From Symsagittifera roscoffensis (Eukaryota; Xenacoelomorpha; Acoela; Convolutidae), in contig NC_087064.1 in NCBI RefSeq assembly GCF_963678635.1, forward strand, positions 30,223,740 through 30,287,739: a stretch of 64,000 bases of DNA, read 5' to 3'. This document shows positions 27,101-41,600 of the stretch, piece after piece. The position numbers and the translations under genes are program-made. The notes below the pieces were generated by a model. The model saw only the letters and a list, made by a program, of their open reading frames with translations, had not been told where the DNA came from and made no database searches. The stretch's first letter is position 1; each line of letters begins with the position of its first letter.

Positions 27101-30100
27101 TTAACAGATTTTTTACTTTTGTTTCTATTTCTTTTTAGTTTTATGATGCTGCGTGTAATGACTACAGTGCTGATTTAAATTTTCCGGACCAAACGCGTTA
27201 AACTTGAAACTTAAGACGCGTTTTCTCAAATTGGGTTNNNNNNNNNNNNNNNNNNNNNNNNNNNNNNNNNNNNNNNNNNNNNNNNNNNNNNNNNNNNNNN
27301 NNNNNNNNNNNNNNNNNNNNNNNNNNNNNNNNNNNNNNNNNNNNNNNNNNNNNNNNNNNNNNNNNNNNNNNNNNNNNNNNNNNNNNNNNNNNNNNNNNNN
27401 NNNNNNNNNNNNNNNNNNNNNNNNNNNNNNNNNNNNNTTTCATAACTGGTATGATGCATGCTATTTGGTTTAATAGTTTGCTACACGCAAAAGACTATCA
27501 ATTCGCACATAACATAGCCTGTGGCGGGATGATTCAAGAAAAAAGTCTTCAAAATTTTTTTTAGTGAACACTTAATGAATGCGCAAATAAGTTCACTAAA
27601 AAAATACCAAAAATCATCACCACCACACTCTATGTAAAGTACCAATTGACAATTTTTTGCGCGCAACAAACTATTAAATGGACCAAATAGTACTTAAGGA
27701 ATTGAAAGGATGCGGTCCGAAATGGCGAGAGATGAAAAAAGGGCTGTAAAATTTTCAACCGGCGGTAAAAGTATCAGTAAAAAGGGAGTGAATTTGCTGC
27801 ATAATTAAATTTAATTAGGAAATTGGGTTACGAAGTAGGGTCATTAGTGTGTTGGTAGTAAAATTCCCCGATCCATCACAGGATATCAAAAAGAAAACCC
27901 CTTGATCTCATTCAAAATTCTTCAAAAAATTGGGCAAAATTGCCTTCAAAATTTAAGCAGTCGCCCTTTCAGCCAAAACCATAAAAAGTTTTTTTTTTAC
28001 AAAATAAACTCAATTACAACTTTGGTCTACTGCAAGTTTAAGAAACCTTCACATTTATTAGGGTGAAAAGAGTATGATCACAAAACTATCAAAAAGCTAG
28101 TTTTTAGCCAGTTAATTTTTTTAGGTTGTTGAAATATAAGCATAGACAATTTTATCGTTGCATATGAAAAAACTAAAACAACTGCCTCTTCAGGTTATAA
28201 AAAATTTAATTGAAAAGATACAAAAAATAACTGAGTTCTGCGCTAAAAACACACAAAAAAACGACTTTAAAAACTCTTTTAAAACAACCTTTATGTTTAA
28301 AAAAAGCAAATAAGTAAAAGAAACAGTAAAATATTTCAATTTACTTTTTGGAGAATTCTCAGAGATAATGTGGAAACTTGCAATCAAATATTTTACGAAA
28401 TTAGGATTTTTAAAAAAATCTTTTTATAAAAAAAAATTACAGCAAATGTATAAGCTATGTTTCATACGCATTAGCTATTGTAAAACGTTTGAAATTGTCG
28501 GCTCGCAAGTTTATAACACTGTGACCAATCACTCAACGTAGTCTTAAACGATATTCACTATCAGCTAAAAAATTTAGAAACCCAACAAACTATATAAGGG
28601 CAAAGCCTTGAATGTTCCGACTTCCTCTTACTCAGGCCCAAAAAGATTCTGCTAGCAGCAGAATTTAGTAGAATTCGGATTATAGAGCAGAATATCTTAT
28701 AGAGCAGAATTTCGATTATACGGTAGAATTTGTCGAATTTTCTCAAAAATCTTTCTAAAATAACTAACTGAAAGCTGCAATTCTATTTCTCGGAAATAAC
28801 CAAATACGCGATTAAACTTTACCCGACTAAACTTCAAACAAAAAGTGCTCTATTTCTCAGAAACACAAAAAATGAATCTATCCGGAACTCTAATAATCTA
28901 CTAAATTGCTTCCGAAAAGCACTCTTCTTGCTTTTTTTATGAAGCTGCAGAATTTGCTCTAAACAACAGGGCCTCTAAATCTTCGAGGCCTGCCCTTAAT
29001 CCATATCAAATAGTTTTTAAGAAAAAAATATTGAAAAACTATAGGTTTTGTACAATATCAAAGATCAATTGTGAAAATTTGAGTCGTACAAAAATGTTAG
29101 GACCAATTAGCAAGCCTCAAATCAAATTGGAACGATATTGTTTTGTGATATCTTTTGCCACGCATAAATAGTTTGTGTTACGCTTTCAGAATGGACAAAA
29201 TAGAAAAAACGCACATAAATTAGTCCAGAGTATGGCCAAATTGGCAATTTTCAAACTCCCAAAATTTTGCAAATAAACAATCGGAGGTAAAATCTCTTTT
29301 TAAATTTGATTCCAGAGAGTCGATAACTTCAATGAGACAAAAAAATTGTTTTAAACTATTAATTCGATCGCCAAAAATTGACTGAAAAAAAAAACACTAA
29401 ATCGAGCATAAATATTCCGCTTTCTTCGAAATTCGGAATAAAAATAACGCCCAGTAAACGTTTAAGGAAACAGTTTAACGTTAAGCACAGGATCAATAAT
29501 AATTAAATTCAAAAACGACGGAGCATTTCTCGGTTCAATATACCAAATACAGTTCGACAATATTTAAAATTGTTGAGTAATTCCTTAATAAAAAATCTTA
29601 ATAATTGTTTGAAATTTTTTTCGAAATACACCTAAATTGCAAACGGTGAGGAAAACAATTCCAAATTGACCACTTGTCGGATCATCAAATCTCAGAGTAG
29701 GACTATCCAAAATAAAAAGCAATTCAACGAGCTCCCAAGCGAATATAAAGGACCAATTATGAGCCTACAAAAAAGCTAAGTGACGCATGCCAATTAATGC
29801 GCATTAACAGTACCAGTCAATTAAAAAAAATTTACAAAGTACCATGCCTCAATTCATAGAGCGGTCGCATTTTAACTAGTAGACGAAAAAGTTCATTTAA
29901 AACATCCGACCCTGCGCAGGTTCCAACCCTCTAATTTTGTTGCAGGTCTCCTTCCCTACCTCTACGCTACAGATTCATGATACCTTGAAGCTTAAGTGCT
30001 ATTTGTAAAACAATAGTCTGTGTTAATATTTTTAGCATTGCCTGTAATTAATAAGTGGTTATTGATCAAAATGAACACTTTCAAAATGAACACTAATATT

Positions 30101-33100
30101 TGTGGTTTAAGTTGGAGAGTGCTCCCCTTCAAAACACCCACACATGAACACAAACAATTTCATAGTTAAACAAACGGCGCAATATATGGCCACTCAGCCT
30201 ATAAAATACAGCCGAAATCATTGGGGCAAAATCAAGTTTTTAAGCAACAAAAAAATATATATACGAAGTCAAGACTAGTATAATTGTAAGCAGAAGAAGT
30301 AAAATAAAAACACTAAGAGCAGCTACAACGTAAATTGCGTACAGTAAAAAAAACAATTCTACGATGAGACAACTTAGCTGACCAAAACATACGCAGACAA
30401 AATTGAGCCGATAACTTTTTTTAAAATGGAATACATCCCATTTGAAACAAAAAACAAGTCCTGTCAGATTCATATCAAAAATTTTTGCCGTCCTAGGCGT
30501 TTTCATTATCCAAACCAAGTGTGCCGGAGACGCAAAGAATATTTCATTTAATATAAACTGAGCCTACATTTACAGTTTTTTATTTTGCTTATTCTGTGAA
30601 CAAAAATTTTTATGTAGAAAAAGTCTAGTACCCATTTACAATACACTTGCAAAGAAAATTGATTCTTAAATTTGTGATAGCAATTGTATTACAACTTGTT
30701 ATTTCCTGAAATTTTTATTATTGACCCTGTTTCGATAAAGAAAACACTATTAGAGAATACTGGATCAATATGTTTTCACCTAAATCCAATAAAAAAATCT
30801 GAAAATAGCAACATGGTTAACAGAAAATGTAGCTTAATAAATTAAAAAGCCAATCGCAAAAAAAATGAAATTTGAGCCTGAACAAGTTTTCTGAATTTTT
30901 TTTTAAAAAAAGAAAAACAAACCAAAAGGGTTACTATTTTACTTCGTTAATGAAAACAAAAAAAAAACATCCTTGAAAGTTGAAAAGACAGGTTCGCATA
31001 ATTTTTACGGACTGAGCAAGATTGGTTCATTAATCACAATCAAAAATTATAAACAACAAAAAGCAATTCATTGCAATTTTTCCGACAAACTTAGCATAAA
31101 AATTATCATCAAATTTTGTTCAGTGGATTGAGTCATGAATATATTGTATGGAATTGATTGAAGCTTTCTAGTTGTAAATGAAATTAAGATTAGTTAAAGT
31201 CGATTATGACAAAGTTGAGTGCGAATCGATGCAGTTAGACAATGTTGCATTCATTAGCATATCAAATATTAGTTTATAAAAAATTTATCATGGCTTATTC
31301 AACTTTCACTTCAAATGTTGGTGACAGAAATGAAAAACGTATCAAAAAATGACAAACTGACGAGTTATAAATTAGTATCATCATTTTATGGCTAGGTAAA
31401 AGAGTGTAGCTTCTTTTTGGGACAATAATGAACAAAATTTACTTCGACCTTTATCCGATATTCTTTCTAAAAAATCTTTCTAAAATAACTAACTGAAAGC
31501 TGCAATTCTATTTCTCGGAAATAACCAAATACGCGATTAAACTTTACCCGACTAAACTTCAAACAAAAAGTGCTCTATTTCTCAGAAACACAAAAAATGA
31601 ATCTATCCGGAACTCTAATAATCTACTAAATTGCTTCCGAAAAGCACTCTTCTTGCTTTTTTTATGAAGCTGCAGAATTTGCTCTAAACAACAGGGCCTC
31701 TAAATCTTCGAGGCCTGCCCTTAATCCATATCAAATAGTTTTTAAGAAAAAAATATTGAAAAACTATAGGTTTTGTACAATATCAAAGATCAATTGTGAA
31801 AATTTGAGTCGTACAAAAATGTTAGGACCAATTAGCAAGCCTCAAATCAAATTGGAACGATATTGTTTTGTGATATCTTTTGCCACGCATAAATAGTTTG
31901 TGTTACGCTTTCAGAATGGACAAAATAGAAAAAACGCACATAAATTAGTCCAGAGTATGGCCAAATTGGCAATTTTCAAACTCCCAAAATTTTGCAAATA
32001 AACAATCGGAGGTAAAATCTCTTTTTAAATTTGATTCCAGAGAGTCGATAACTTCAATGGGACAAAAAAATTGTTTTAAACTATTAATTCGATCGCCAAA
32101 AATTGACTGAAAAAAAAAACACTAAATCGAGCATAAATATTCCGCTTTCTTCGAAATTCGGAATAAAAATAACGCCCAGTAAACGTTTAAGGAAACAGTT
32201 TAACGTTAAGCACAGGATCAATAATAATTAAATTCAAAAACGACGGAGCATTTCTCGGTTCAATATACCAAATACAGTTCGACAATATTTAAAATTGTTG
32301 AGTAATTCCTTAATAAAAAATCTTAATAATTGTTTGAAATTTTTTTCGAAATACACCTAAATTGCAAACGGTGAGGAAAACAATTCCAAATTGACCACTT
32401 GTCGGATCATCAAATCTCAGAGTAGGACTATCCAAAATAAAAAGCAATTCAACGAGCTCCCAAGCGAATATAAAGGACCAATTATGAGCCTACAAAAAAG
32501 CTAAGTGACGCATGCCAATTAATGCGCATTAACAGTACCAGTCAGTTAAAAAAAATTTACAAAGTACCATGCCTCAATTCATAGAGCGGTCGCATTTTAA
32601 CTAGTAGACGAAAAAGTTCATTTAAAACATCCGACCCTGCGCAGGTTCCAACCCTCTAATTTTGTTGCAGGTCTCCTTCCCTACCTCTACGCTACAGATT
32701 CATGATACCTTGAAGCTTAAGTGCTATTTGTAAAACAATAGTCTGTGTTAATATTTTTAGCATTGCCTGTAATTAATAAGTGGTTATTGATCAAAATGAA
32801 CACTTTCAAAATGAACACTAATATTTGTGGTTTAAGTTGGAGAGTGCTCCCCTTCAAAACACCCACACATGAACACAAACAATTTCATAGTTAAACAAAC
32901 GGCGCAATATATGGCCACTCAGCCTATAAAATACAGCCGAAATCATTGGGGCAAAATCAAGTTTTTAAGCAACAAAAAAATATATATACGAAGTCAAGAC
33001 TAGTATAATTGTAAGCAGAAGAAGTAAAATAAAAACACTAAGAGCAGCTACAACGTAAATTGCGTACAGTAAAAAAAACAATTCTACGATGAGACAACTT

Positions 33101-35629
33101 AGCTGACCAAAACATACGCAGACAAAATTGAGCCGATAACTTTTTTTAAAATGGAATACATCCCATTTGAAACAAAAAACAAGTCCTGTCAGATTCATAT
33201 CAAAAATTTTTGCCGTCCTAGGCGTTTTCATTATCCAAACCAAGTGTGCCGGAGACGCAAAGAATATTTCATTTAATATAAACTGAGCCTACATTTACAG
33301 TTTTTTATTTTGCTTATTCTGTGAACAAAAATTTTTATGTAGAAAAAGTCTAGTACCCATTTACAATACACTTGCAAAGAAAATTGATTCTTAAATTTGT
33401 GATAGCAATTGTATTACAACTTGTTATTTCCTGAAATTTTTATTATTGACCCTGTTTCGATAAAGAAAACACTATTAGAGAATACTGGATCAATATGTTT
33501 TCACCTAAATCCAATAAAAAAATCTGAAAATAGCAACATGGTTAACAGAAAATGTAGCTTAATAAATTAAAAAGCCAATCGCAAAAAAAATGAAATTTGA
33601 GCCTGAACAAGTTTTCTGAATTTTTTTTTAAAAAAAGAAAAACAAACCAAAAGGGTTACTATTTTACTTCGTTAATGAAAACAAAAAAAAACATCCTTGA
33701 AAGTTGAAAAGACAGGTTCGCATAATTTTTACGGACTGAGCAAGATTGGTTCATTAATCACAATCAAAAATTATAAACAACAAAAAGCAATTCATTGCAA
33801 TTTTTCCGACAAACTTAGCATAAAAATTATCATCAAATTTTGTTCAGTGGATTGAGTCATGAATATATTGTATGGAATTGATTGAAGCTTTCTAGTTGTA
33901 AATGAAATTAAGATTAGTTAAAGTCGATTATGACAAAGTTGAGTGCGAATCGATGCAGTTAGACAATGTTGCATTCATTAGCATATCAAATATTAGTTTA
34001 TAAAAAATTTATCATGGCTTATTCAACTTTCACTTCAAATGTTGGTGACAGAAATGAAAAACGTATCAAAAAATGACAAACTGACGAGTTATAAATTAGT
34101 ATCATCATTTTATGGCTAGGTAAAAGAGTGTAGCTTCTTTTTGGGACAATAATGAACAAAATTTACTTCGACCTTTATCCGATATTCTTTTTTCGAACTG
34201 TTTTTTTTTTACTTTAACTGAGATACGAACAGTTAGTTTTAATCAAACTTAATCAAAATAGACAATGTACAGCTATCGCGCTAATTGCCAACAAAACTTT
34301 GACAACTTGGATTTTTCCAGAGTCACTCGTTCCGCCCTCGTCATCTGGGTCCGTTATGTCACCGATTCCCGCTTGGTGACCTTGAGTTTTGACACATCTG
34401 TCGAGATTTTCTTTGATATCCATCAACTGAGAGTCAGTTTCTTTTTTACTACTTTTATAGTTGATTGCATTCGCACATGCGTAAACACAAGAGCACTCTT
34501 CCGCCTTTTCCTTGTTTGTGTCATTTTGACACTGCTGGGCAAAATATTTCATGCAGTTGAGGTACCCTTTGATGCTTTGAACGAAAAGGGAGCACTGACG
34601 ATCTGGAACCGCTGCTTTTTGGCCACTGCCTCCTGATCCGCCGCCGGATCCACCACCACCAGGAGCCGAAGTACCATTTCCGGTACTGTTACCACTGGGC
34701 GTTGCAGGGCCGGTGCTATTTGCCGTCACAGAACCATTCCCATTTCCCCCGGGTGGTTGAGACGACGGCTGCTTACTTCCAGCTGTAGTTGTATTCCCAC
34801 CGCTCCCAGCTGTTGTTGCTGCTGTAGTTTGATTACTGTTGTTTTGACCATTTGCAAACAAAGCAAGCGACAGCAAGGAAAGCCAAGCTACAGGACCGAC
34901 AGTCATCGTATTAGTGCAGTCGATTTCAATTTTTTTTTTCAGTTTATTTTCTTTCTGGTTGAGGTTGCTGCGAGAAGTTTAGCAAGAATTTACTATGACA
35001 GAAACTTGACAAAATTTATGTAGTTTAAGATTGAAGCTAATTCGCAGATATCACAATATAGATTTAATGATGATGTTATAAATGGCTGATTTTTGACACC
35101 CGATGAGTCAGAAGTTTTTAAAGAGAGAATTGATTTAGTTTTCGAAATAAAGCGGGTTGCAAAGTGTGAGCAAATGACTTTTATCATCCGGAAGTCAAAT
35201 GTCGGCAAAAAAACTATGACCAAAACGACAAATGCCAAATTTGAAAAAGGGTAAAATATTCAAGTCATCAAAGAATCTTAAACATGATATCACTAATGAT
35301 GATTAAAAGTTCTCAGGGAACAAACGACTATCAAGGACAAAGGACCATATCCCTAAGGAATTCAACAGCATGAACATCCAAAGGGTCACCCCCCTTTGGT
35401 ATCATTTTGCGAAGTCCGTTTTCGGTTGAGCGATCTTAAAAATTTGCTTAAGACATCTCTTTTCGTGCCGATTTACTCTAATTTTGACCATCAAAACCGT
35501 CTATTTTCCATCTTCTCCCATTGTAAAAATACAATGAAAAATTGCATATCATCATCAGCATTATCACGATCACCATCATCATCATCACCATCATCATCAC
35601 CATCACCATCACCATCATCATTCATTCAT

Positions 35630-35668
<39 letters not shown>

Positions 35669-38600
35669 TTGATCCGACCATTGAAAGGGGGAGGAACTTT
35701 GCATTTGGTTGTGTTTTCGTTTTTTTTTGCTTTCAACTTTTCGTTTTCCGCCTAAAATTAGGTACCGCAACAAATCATCGCACTGAGTGAAATGAGATAC
35801 CATATTAGAGCCCTTTAATTCGTGATTCGAAAAATATTTAAAAATTTCCAAATAAAATCCCCAGTGACGAGAAAAATTACTTTCAAATTTTTGACTTTTC
35901 GTCTAGTTTCGAGCAAAGGTGCACGCTAAAGTTAGTTTACTTGTGATTCGACTTAAATGTTTTAAAACTTTCCAAACAAAATCCCCAGAGACGAGATAAA
36001 TAAGATTCAAATTTTCGATTTTTCGTCTAGTTTCGATCGAAGGTGCAGGCTCACGTTAGCTTATTTATCCTTAATTTAAACCTTGAAAAATTAGTTATAC
36101 TCAAGTAAAGTTCGTTCTTGGAGTTTCTAGCGCCATCTTAAAAATCAAAAAAACCTGAAAAATTTCCAAAAAAAACTTTTACGATTTTTTTGAAAATTTG
36201 TTAAACGATTTTTTTGTTTGTTTTTCCAATTGTTTTTCTACAAAAACTAATTTTTAAGTTGACTGTTTTACTATGACTGTGGAATATCCCTGAGTTCTAA
36301 TTTTTTGTTCAGATCCTTATATCAAACCACGCAGGAAAAAAGACATCAAATTGAAAAACTTTCTTGTTTTTTAAGATTATGGTCGGAAAATTCTGTGCTA
36401 CTCGCACAGTAACCGGCTACCCTTGTTTAATTATGTATTTAATTATACAGTCTTCCTTTTACTTAGAGAGTTGAAGTATACGTTTAATTATAATGATATT
36501 GTTTGGAAATTATATTCGAAATTAAGTGAGGTTATCAGTGCTTCGCAGGGTATTATCTACTGCAAACCAATTTGTTCTTCATACTTTACACCGTAACATC
36601 ATGCATTTTTCTTCTTTTTTCAACTTTTTGTTTTCAACGCAAAATCAGGTACCGCAAAAAACTATCGCGCTGGGTAAAATAATATATCATATTAAAGCCC
36701 TTTAATTTGCGATTCGAACGACATTAAAAAATTTCCAAACAAAATCCCCAGTGACGAGAAAAACTAGTTTCAAATTTTTTTTTCGTCTAATTTTGATCGC
36801 AGTTGCAGGCTTAAGTTAGCTTATTTATCCTTAATTTATTTCTTGAAAATTTAGTTTACTCGAGAAAACCTGTTTTCTAATTTGACTGTTTTACTATGAC
36901 TGTCGAATATGCCTGAGTTCTAATTTTTTGTTCAGATCCTTTTATCACACCGCACAGAAAATGGCACCAAATTGAAAAACTTTCCGTTTTTTAAAAATAT
37001 GGTCGGAACATTCTGTGCTACTCGCACACTAACCGGCTGCCCTTGTTGTTCCGACTTTCGATACGAAAGTAACGGAATATTTGTGCTCGGGGTGGGTTTT
37101 TTTTTTCTTCAGACAAATTTCGACTTTTTAAATAGCCATTTTTGATGGAATTTTTTTATATCATTCAAAAAGTATTGTTGTACTGAGCTTAAATTTGAAA
37201 AAATATTTTACCTGTGACCATTTTTCGTAAAGCTATGAGGGTTTAAAGGTTGCCATTTTGACCAATTTGGGACAATTAACGCGCGATATAATTCGAGCTA
37301 TTAAAGCGTAAGCGGAGATTTAATCCCTCTTAAGAATCGTTCCAAATTGGTTGAGCGAAGCTTATTTGCCATAATTGATTTGTTACAAGGAACGAATTCT
37401 TTCCTTATGTACTTTATATGGCGTGTGGGGGATGATTTTCATTAAAAAAATTTCAAACTTTAGAGAACAAAAATTTCATTTTATTTTTTTTTTCATTTAA
37501 TTTTTTTAATGTTATTACTGCTGCATAAACCTTAAAAGGCAGTCGGAACATTCAGGGCTTCGCCCTGATACGAGCAGTCTTGTTTAATTATATATTTAAT
37601 AATACAGTTTTCCAGAGTGTTGAAGTATACAGTTAACTATAATGATATTGCTTGGAAATTGTATTCGAAATGAAGTGAGGTTATCAGTGCTTCGCAGGGT
37701 ATCAGGGAGCATATAGTGAACAAATTTACTACTGCAAACCAATTTGTTCTTCATACTTCACACCGTAAAATCATACATTTAGTCGTAGAAAAACGTGCAA
37801 AACAACTATGAAAACATAAACTTTGAAATGGGGACTAAGAAGCAGGCTCATTCAATTACTTCAAACCTGGTGTAAGCGGTGGTGAAAGGGTTACATCTCC
37901 GCCTCTCACTCGAAACCCCATGTTTGAGACCCATTAAGATCCGGATCGGTGCTCATAGCTTCAGGGTGAGGCAACATTACCCAGCCCAGAAAAACTAACC
38001 AAAAAATTGCATGTAATTCTTAACCAGGGGTACAACAATGGTTCTCCACGAAGAGCTGAGCATCTTGTATGTTGACCCTTTCCCTTGTGGATAAACCGTC
38101 TTAAACCAATACTGCATCAATCAAATCTATTAAAATTTGTATCATAAAGTGACAAAAATATTTCATTGATTGGAAGTAGTTTATCAATAAAACAATAGGC
38201 GCGGTTTTGATGATGAAAATTGAAAGACTGAAACTAAATGGCACAGTTGAGAGTTAGAGTAAGAAAATTAATACATTTTTACGTAGTAAAGAATAATGAT
38301 GAGTACTGATACTGAATTCGTGATATTTTTTGGCAAACTCCAACCATCGTCATCATATTATATAATAAAAAGGAATATTATCTGACCTTGCAGTTTCTGA
38401 CGACAAAGTCTAGACACGGTGGTACCAGCCAATCGAACAGCTCCACTGTCACTTCGTTGTTGATCTCCTCGGGCAGCTTCGAAATCCACGACTTCATGAT
38501 CGGCTCCCACCCGAGTTGACTCGGCTCCAGGTACACCATGCCGCAACGGGACACAGTAGCAGGAGATGCTTGGGTCAGGTCCATGACTTCAAAGATCAGG

Positions 38601-41600
38601 GTCATCGGGTCACTCATCTTGATGATCTCTCCAGACATGAGGCAGAGCTGGAAAATTAACATAGATAGTTCTCATTGCAATCAAAGAAATTTCAACTATT
38701 CCCGAGAAATTTCAAAATTCCCGAAACTTCAAAATTCCCGAAATTTCAACTATATTGATTTTTTACCAAATGCAGTCCTGAGTTCTCACAAAAATCATAG
38801 ATCAGTGCCTGCTTTTTCTGTTCTAGTGCTTGAATCACTATAAGCACAATCAAACTTTGATTTTAGATCACAAGCAAGATATCAAGGTTGTGGAGCCTTC
38901 GTTACCCTGACCCACCTTTTTGTTGTCATCCAGCACAGTGTTCATGTTCTCGATCCAGACAGCGTCTATGGGTCCGTCGAATATGACCCACTTCCGGTCA
39001 GGAGATTCGGTGTGCGCAAACTCACGGAACGTCTTCGCCACAACACCATCACTCCACTGTAAACAAAAACACAGGGAAAAATTATTAAACTTCAAGCTAA
39101 AATATATTTCAAAAAAATGGTCATCTTTATTGAAATGCTACATGAAATAAAAGCTACAAAACAGTGAACACTACAAATTGCGCCGCAAAATTGACCACCA
39201 ATCTTTTTGCAATCGAATAATTAATATGTTCGAGAGCCTATGAGTTTAGGGCAGCACCCTCCATTCCCAATGGGACCGCCCGCTGTCCTTTCTAAGTTTC
39301 TAACAATGTATTTTATATTGCTCTTTGAAATTATTTAATTCTTAATTAATTCTTCTTCTAAGTTTTCTTCTTCTAGATCGCCCGCTGTCCTTTCTGAGTT
39401 TCTAACAATGGATTTTATATTGCTCTTTGAAATTATTTAACTCTTAATTAATTCTTCTAAAAAAAGGGGTGCTGCTTCTTTTTGATACGATGACATATTT
39501 TGACACCAGGGACAATGTGTGCGCTTGCATTACTTTGTAATATCGGTATTCAAGTCAAACGACAAACCAAATCAAACCTATTATTCAAGGCGACCACTTG
39601 AGCAAAAATATGTCTAGCAATAACTTAAATAACAAAAAGAAAACGCATAATCTACTATTTCTACAATTTTTGGGTTTTCAGTTTCTTGGCACACTTTTTG
39701 ATTTTCGGTTCATGGTAACATCGGCTTTTTGCACTAGCAACGTATCTAATACCTCATGTGAGACAGGGTCGAACATTCCGTACAGCTGTCCCATGGTGAT
39801 AGACTTGGGGTTGATGGTCTTGAAGAGGGTCTTCTGTTCCTCCATCTGTTCTCTGTCATTTAGTAATGTCAACATCTCGCTCAGAGTGTGCAGCACCTTC
39901 GTCTTCCCCGAGAACGGCTCACCCACCAACATGAAACTGAAACAAGGATAGCCGGTTGCTGTACAAGTACCGCCGAATGTTCCGACCTGCAAAAACTATC
40001 ACTGGAACAACAACTTGAATTATTTTTGAAAATTACGTGGACAAACTACACGACCGGGTCAAAATTGAAAACTATCATAACGAAAGTAAAAAAGTGCTGG
40101 GACGTCGAAAAATAGTGACGATGATCCCGACGGCGGTTTACTTTTTCCTCAAAATAAACTCGCCTAGAACAAGGCATTGTTTAACTCACGCGTGAAATTT
40201 TATTTATAAATTTTACGCTGAAATTTTTTTAGTAAAATGGTCAATGCCGATTGCCCTATTTGAAAAATGATTCCACTTTTAAAAGAGTTATACAGTAAAA
40301 TTGGCGTTGTTACAGATGTAACCCGAGAAAAGATGTTGATGAAATGAAGTCTGCGATCTAACCCGTGTCTGACTAGCAACATCTCGTAAGTCTGAATAAG
40401 TTTCTCCTTGAATATGTCCACACACTGCAGATTGTGTTCCTCACACTTGTCCATGGCTGCCTGCAGGAAGTCACTGTAGTCTGCCTCCGGTAGCTCCACC
40501 CCGGGGAACAGGTCAGAGATGATGCCGTTGAACAGGGGGATGTCGTGGGAGAGGAATTTGGGCAGGTTGACGTCCTTGATCGAACGCAGAAGCTGAAAAT
40601 GAAACGTGGTTATCTTAATACTGAACGTTGATTCAAAGGCAAGGTTGAACTATTCGAAAATTAAAGAGCATAAATATGACGTCACTTTCTTAGAAAACAG
40701 TAACAAAAATCCCGTAAAAAACCTAATGTTTCCAGTCAAAATCGCCAAACGGTATATCTAAATTTTTCGCACTTCTAGTTCAAAAATCTAAATATCGCTG
40801 CGCCTAAAAAGTTTTACAAAATTCTTATATCCTAGAAAATTTAAATATAAGAACGACATTTACCAAAATATCTTCTCTGTCATCGGGGAATTTCAGTTTA
40901 AGGTTTCCGGCAGCAACCAGCACTGATTTGACTGCTCTCATTCCGTAGTCATAATGCGGCTGACTAGACAACTGTTCAGAACACAGTCGGTAGGTCATCA
41001 CGATCTTCACCGCTAGGTTCCGAGCGTCCAGGAACCCATACGAGTATAAGGAGATCTCTCCAATTAGAGCGTAGTCCGGAACCATCATAGCAACTGTCCG
41101 GAACAAGACTTTCAAGTTGTCGGGAAGTTCCGATCTTCCGGCATAGCCGGGGTTCATAGTGATTGCAACAAAGCAATTGGGGTTCAAAACCAGCGTTGTG
41201 CCTTCAAATTCAAAGGTTTCCAGGTGTTCCTGGACTGCTCTCTGGATCGAGAGGATCTGCTGAGCGACGACAGACAGTACCTCGAGTTCGATTCGGTTGA
41301 ACTCGTCGAAACAAGCCCATGCACCGGAGCTGGCTAGTCCTTTGAAGAACTGAAATGGAACAATTAAAAATTTACTTATTAAAAATTGGTTCATATCAAT
41401 TCATGGCTACCGCTTGCGGCATCCTAGGAGCGAGTTGATAAACAAACTCATATATACACGGATAAACAATATTCATATATTCATGGATAAACAAATTTCA
41501 TAAATATTTATAAAAGAAAACTCAGAGAGCAGATTATCAGTTGGGTTTTCACTAGTGTAGACATTTCTATCACATCAGGACGTAGCTGAAACTCTCCGTA

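Larger units (their letters stand above)
28745..34190 (+). repeat. Near-identical 2.72-kb tandem duplication (two copies)
   Basis: Copy 1 is about 28745-31466 and copy 2 about 31470-34190, offset 2,724-2,725 bases. I saw only a few differences, for example A/G near 29335 versus 32060, A/G near 29819 versus 32544 and one A-run indel. Paralogue C starts just beyond copy 2. Confidence 0.95.

Noticed and set aside
27198-27473. Open frames spanning the N gap
   Set aside because: They consist of unknown bases and carry no information.
29857-29939. Functional tRNA gene
   Set aside because: Only A- and B-box-like motifs are present; no acceptor stem or anticodon arm could be drawn.
32965-33243. Identical 92-codon frame in the second duplication copy
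   Set aside because: Identity reflects the recent tandem duplication, not selection on a protein; it starts with TTG.
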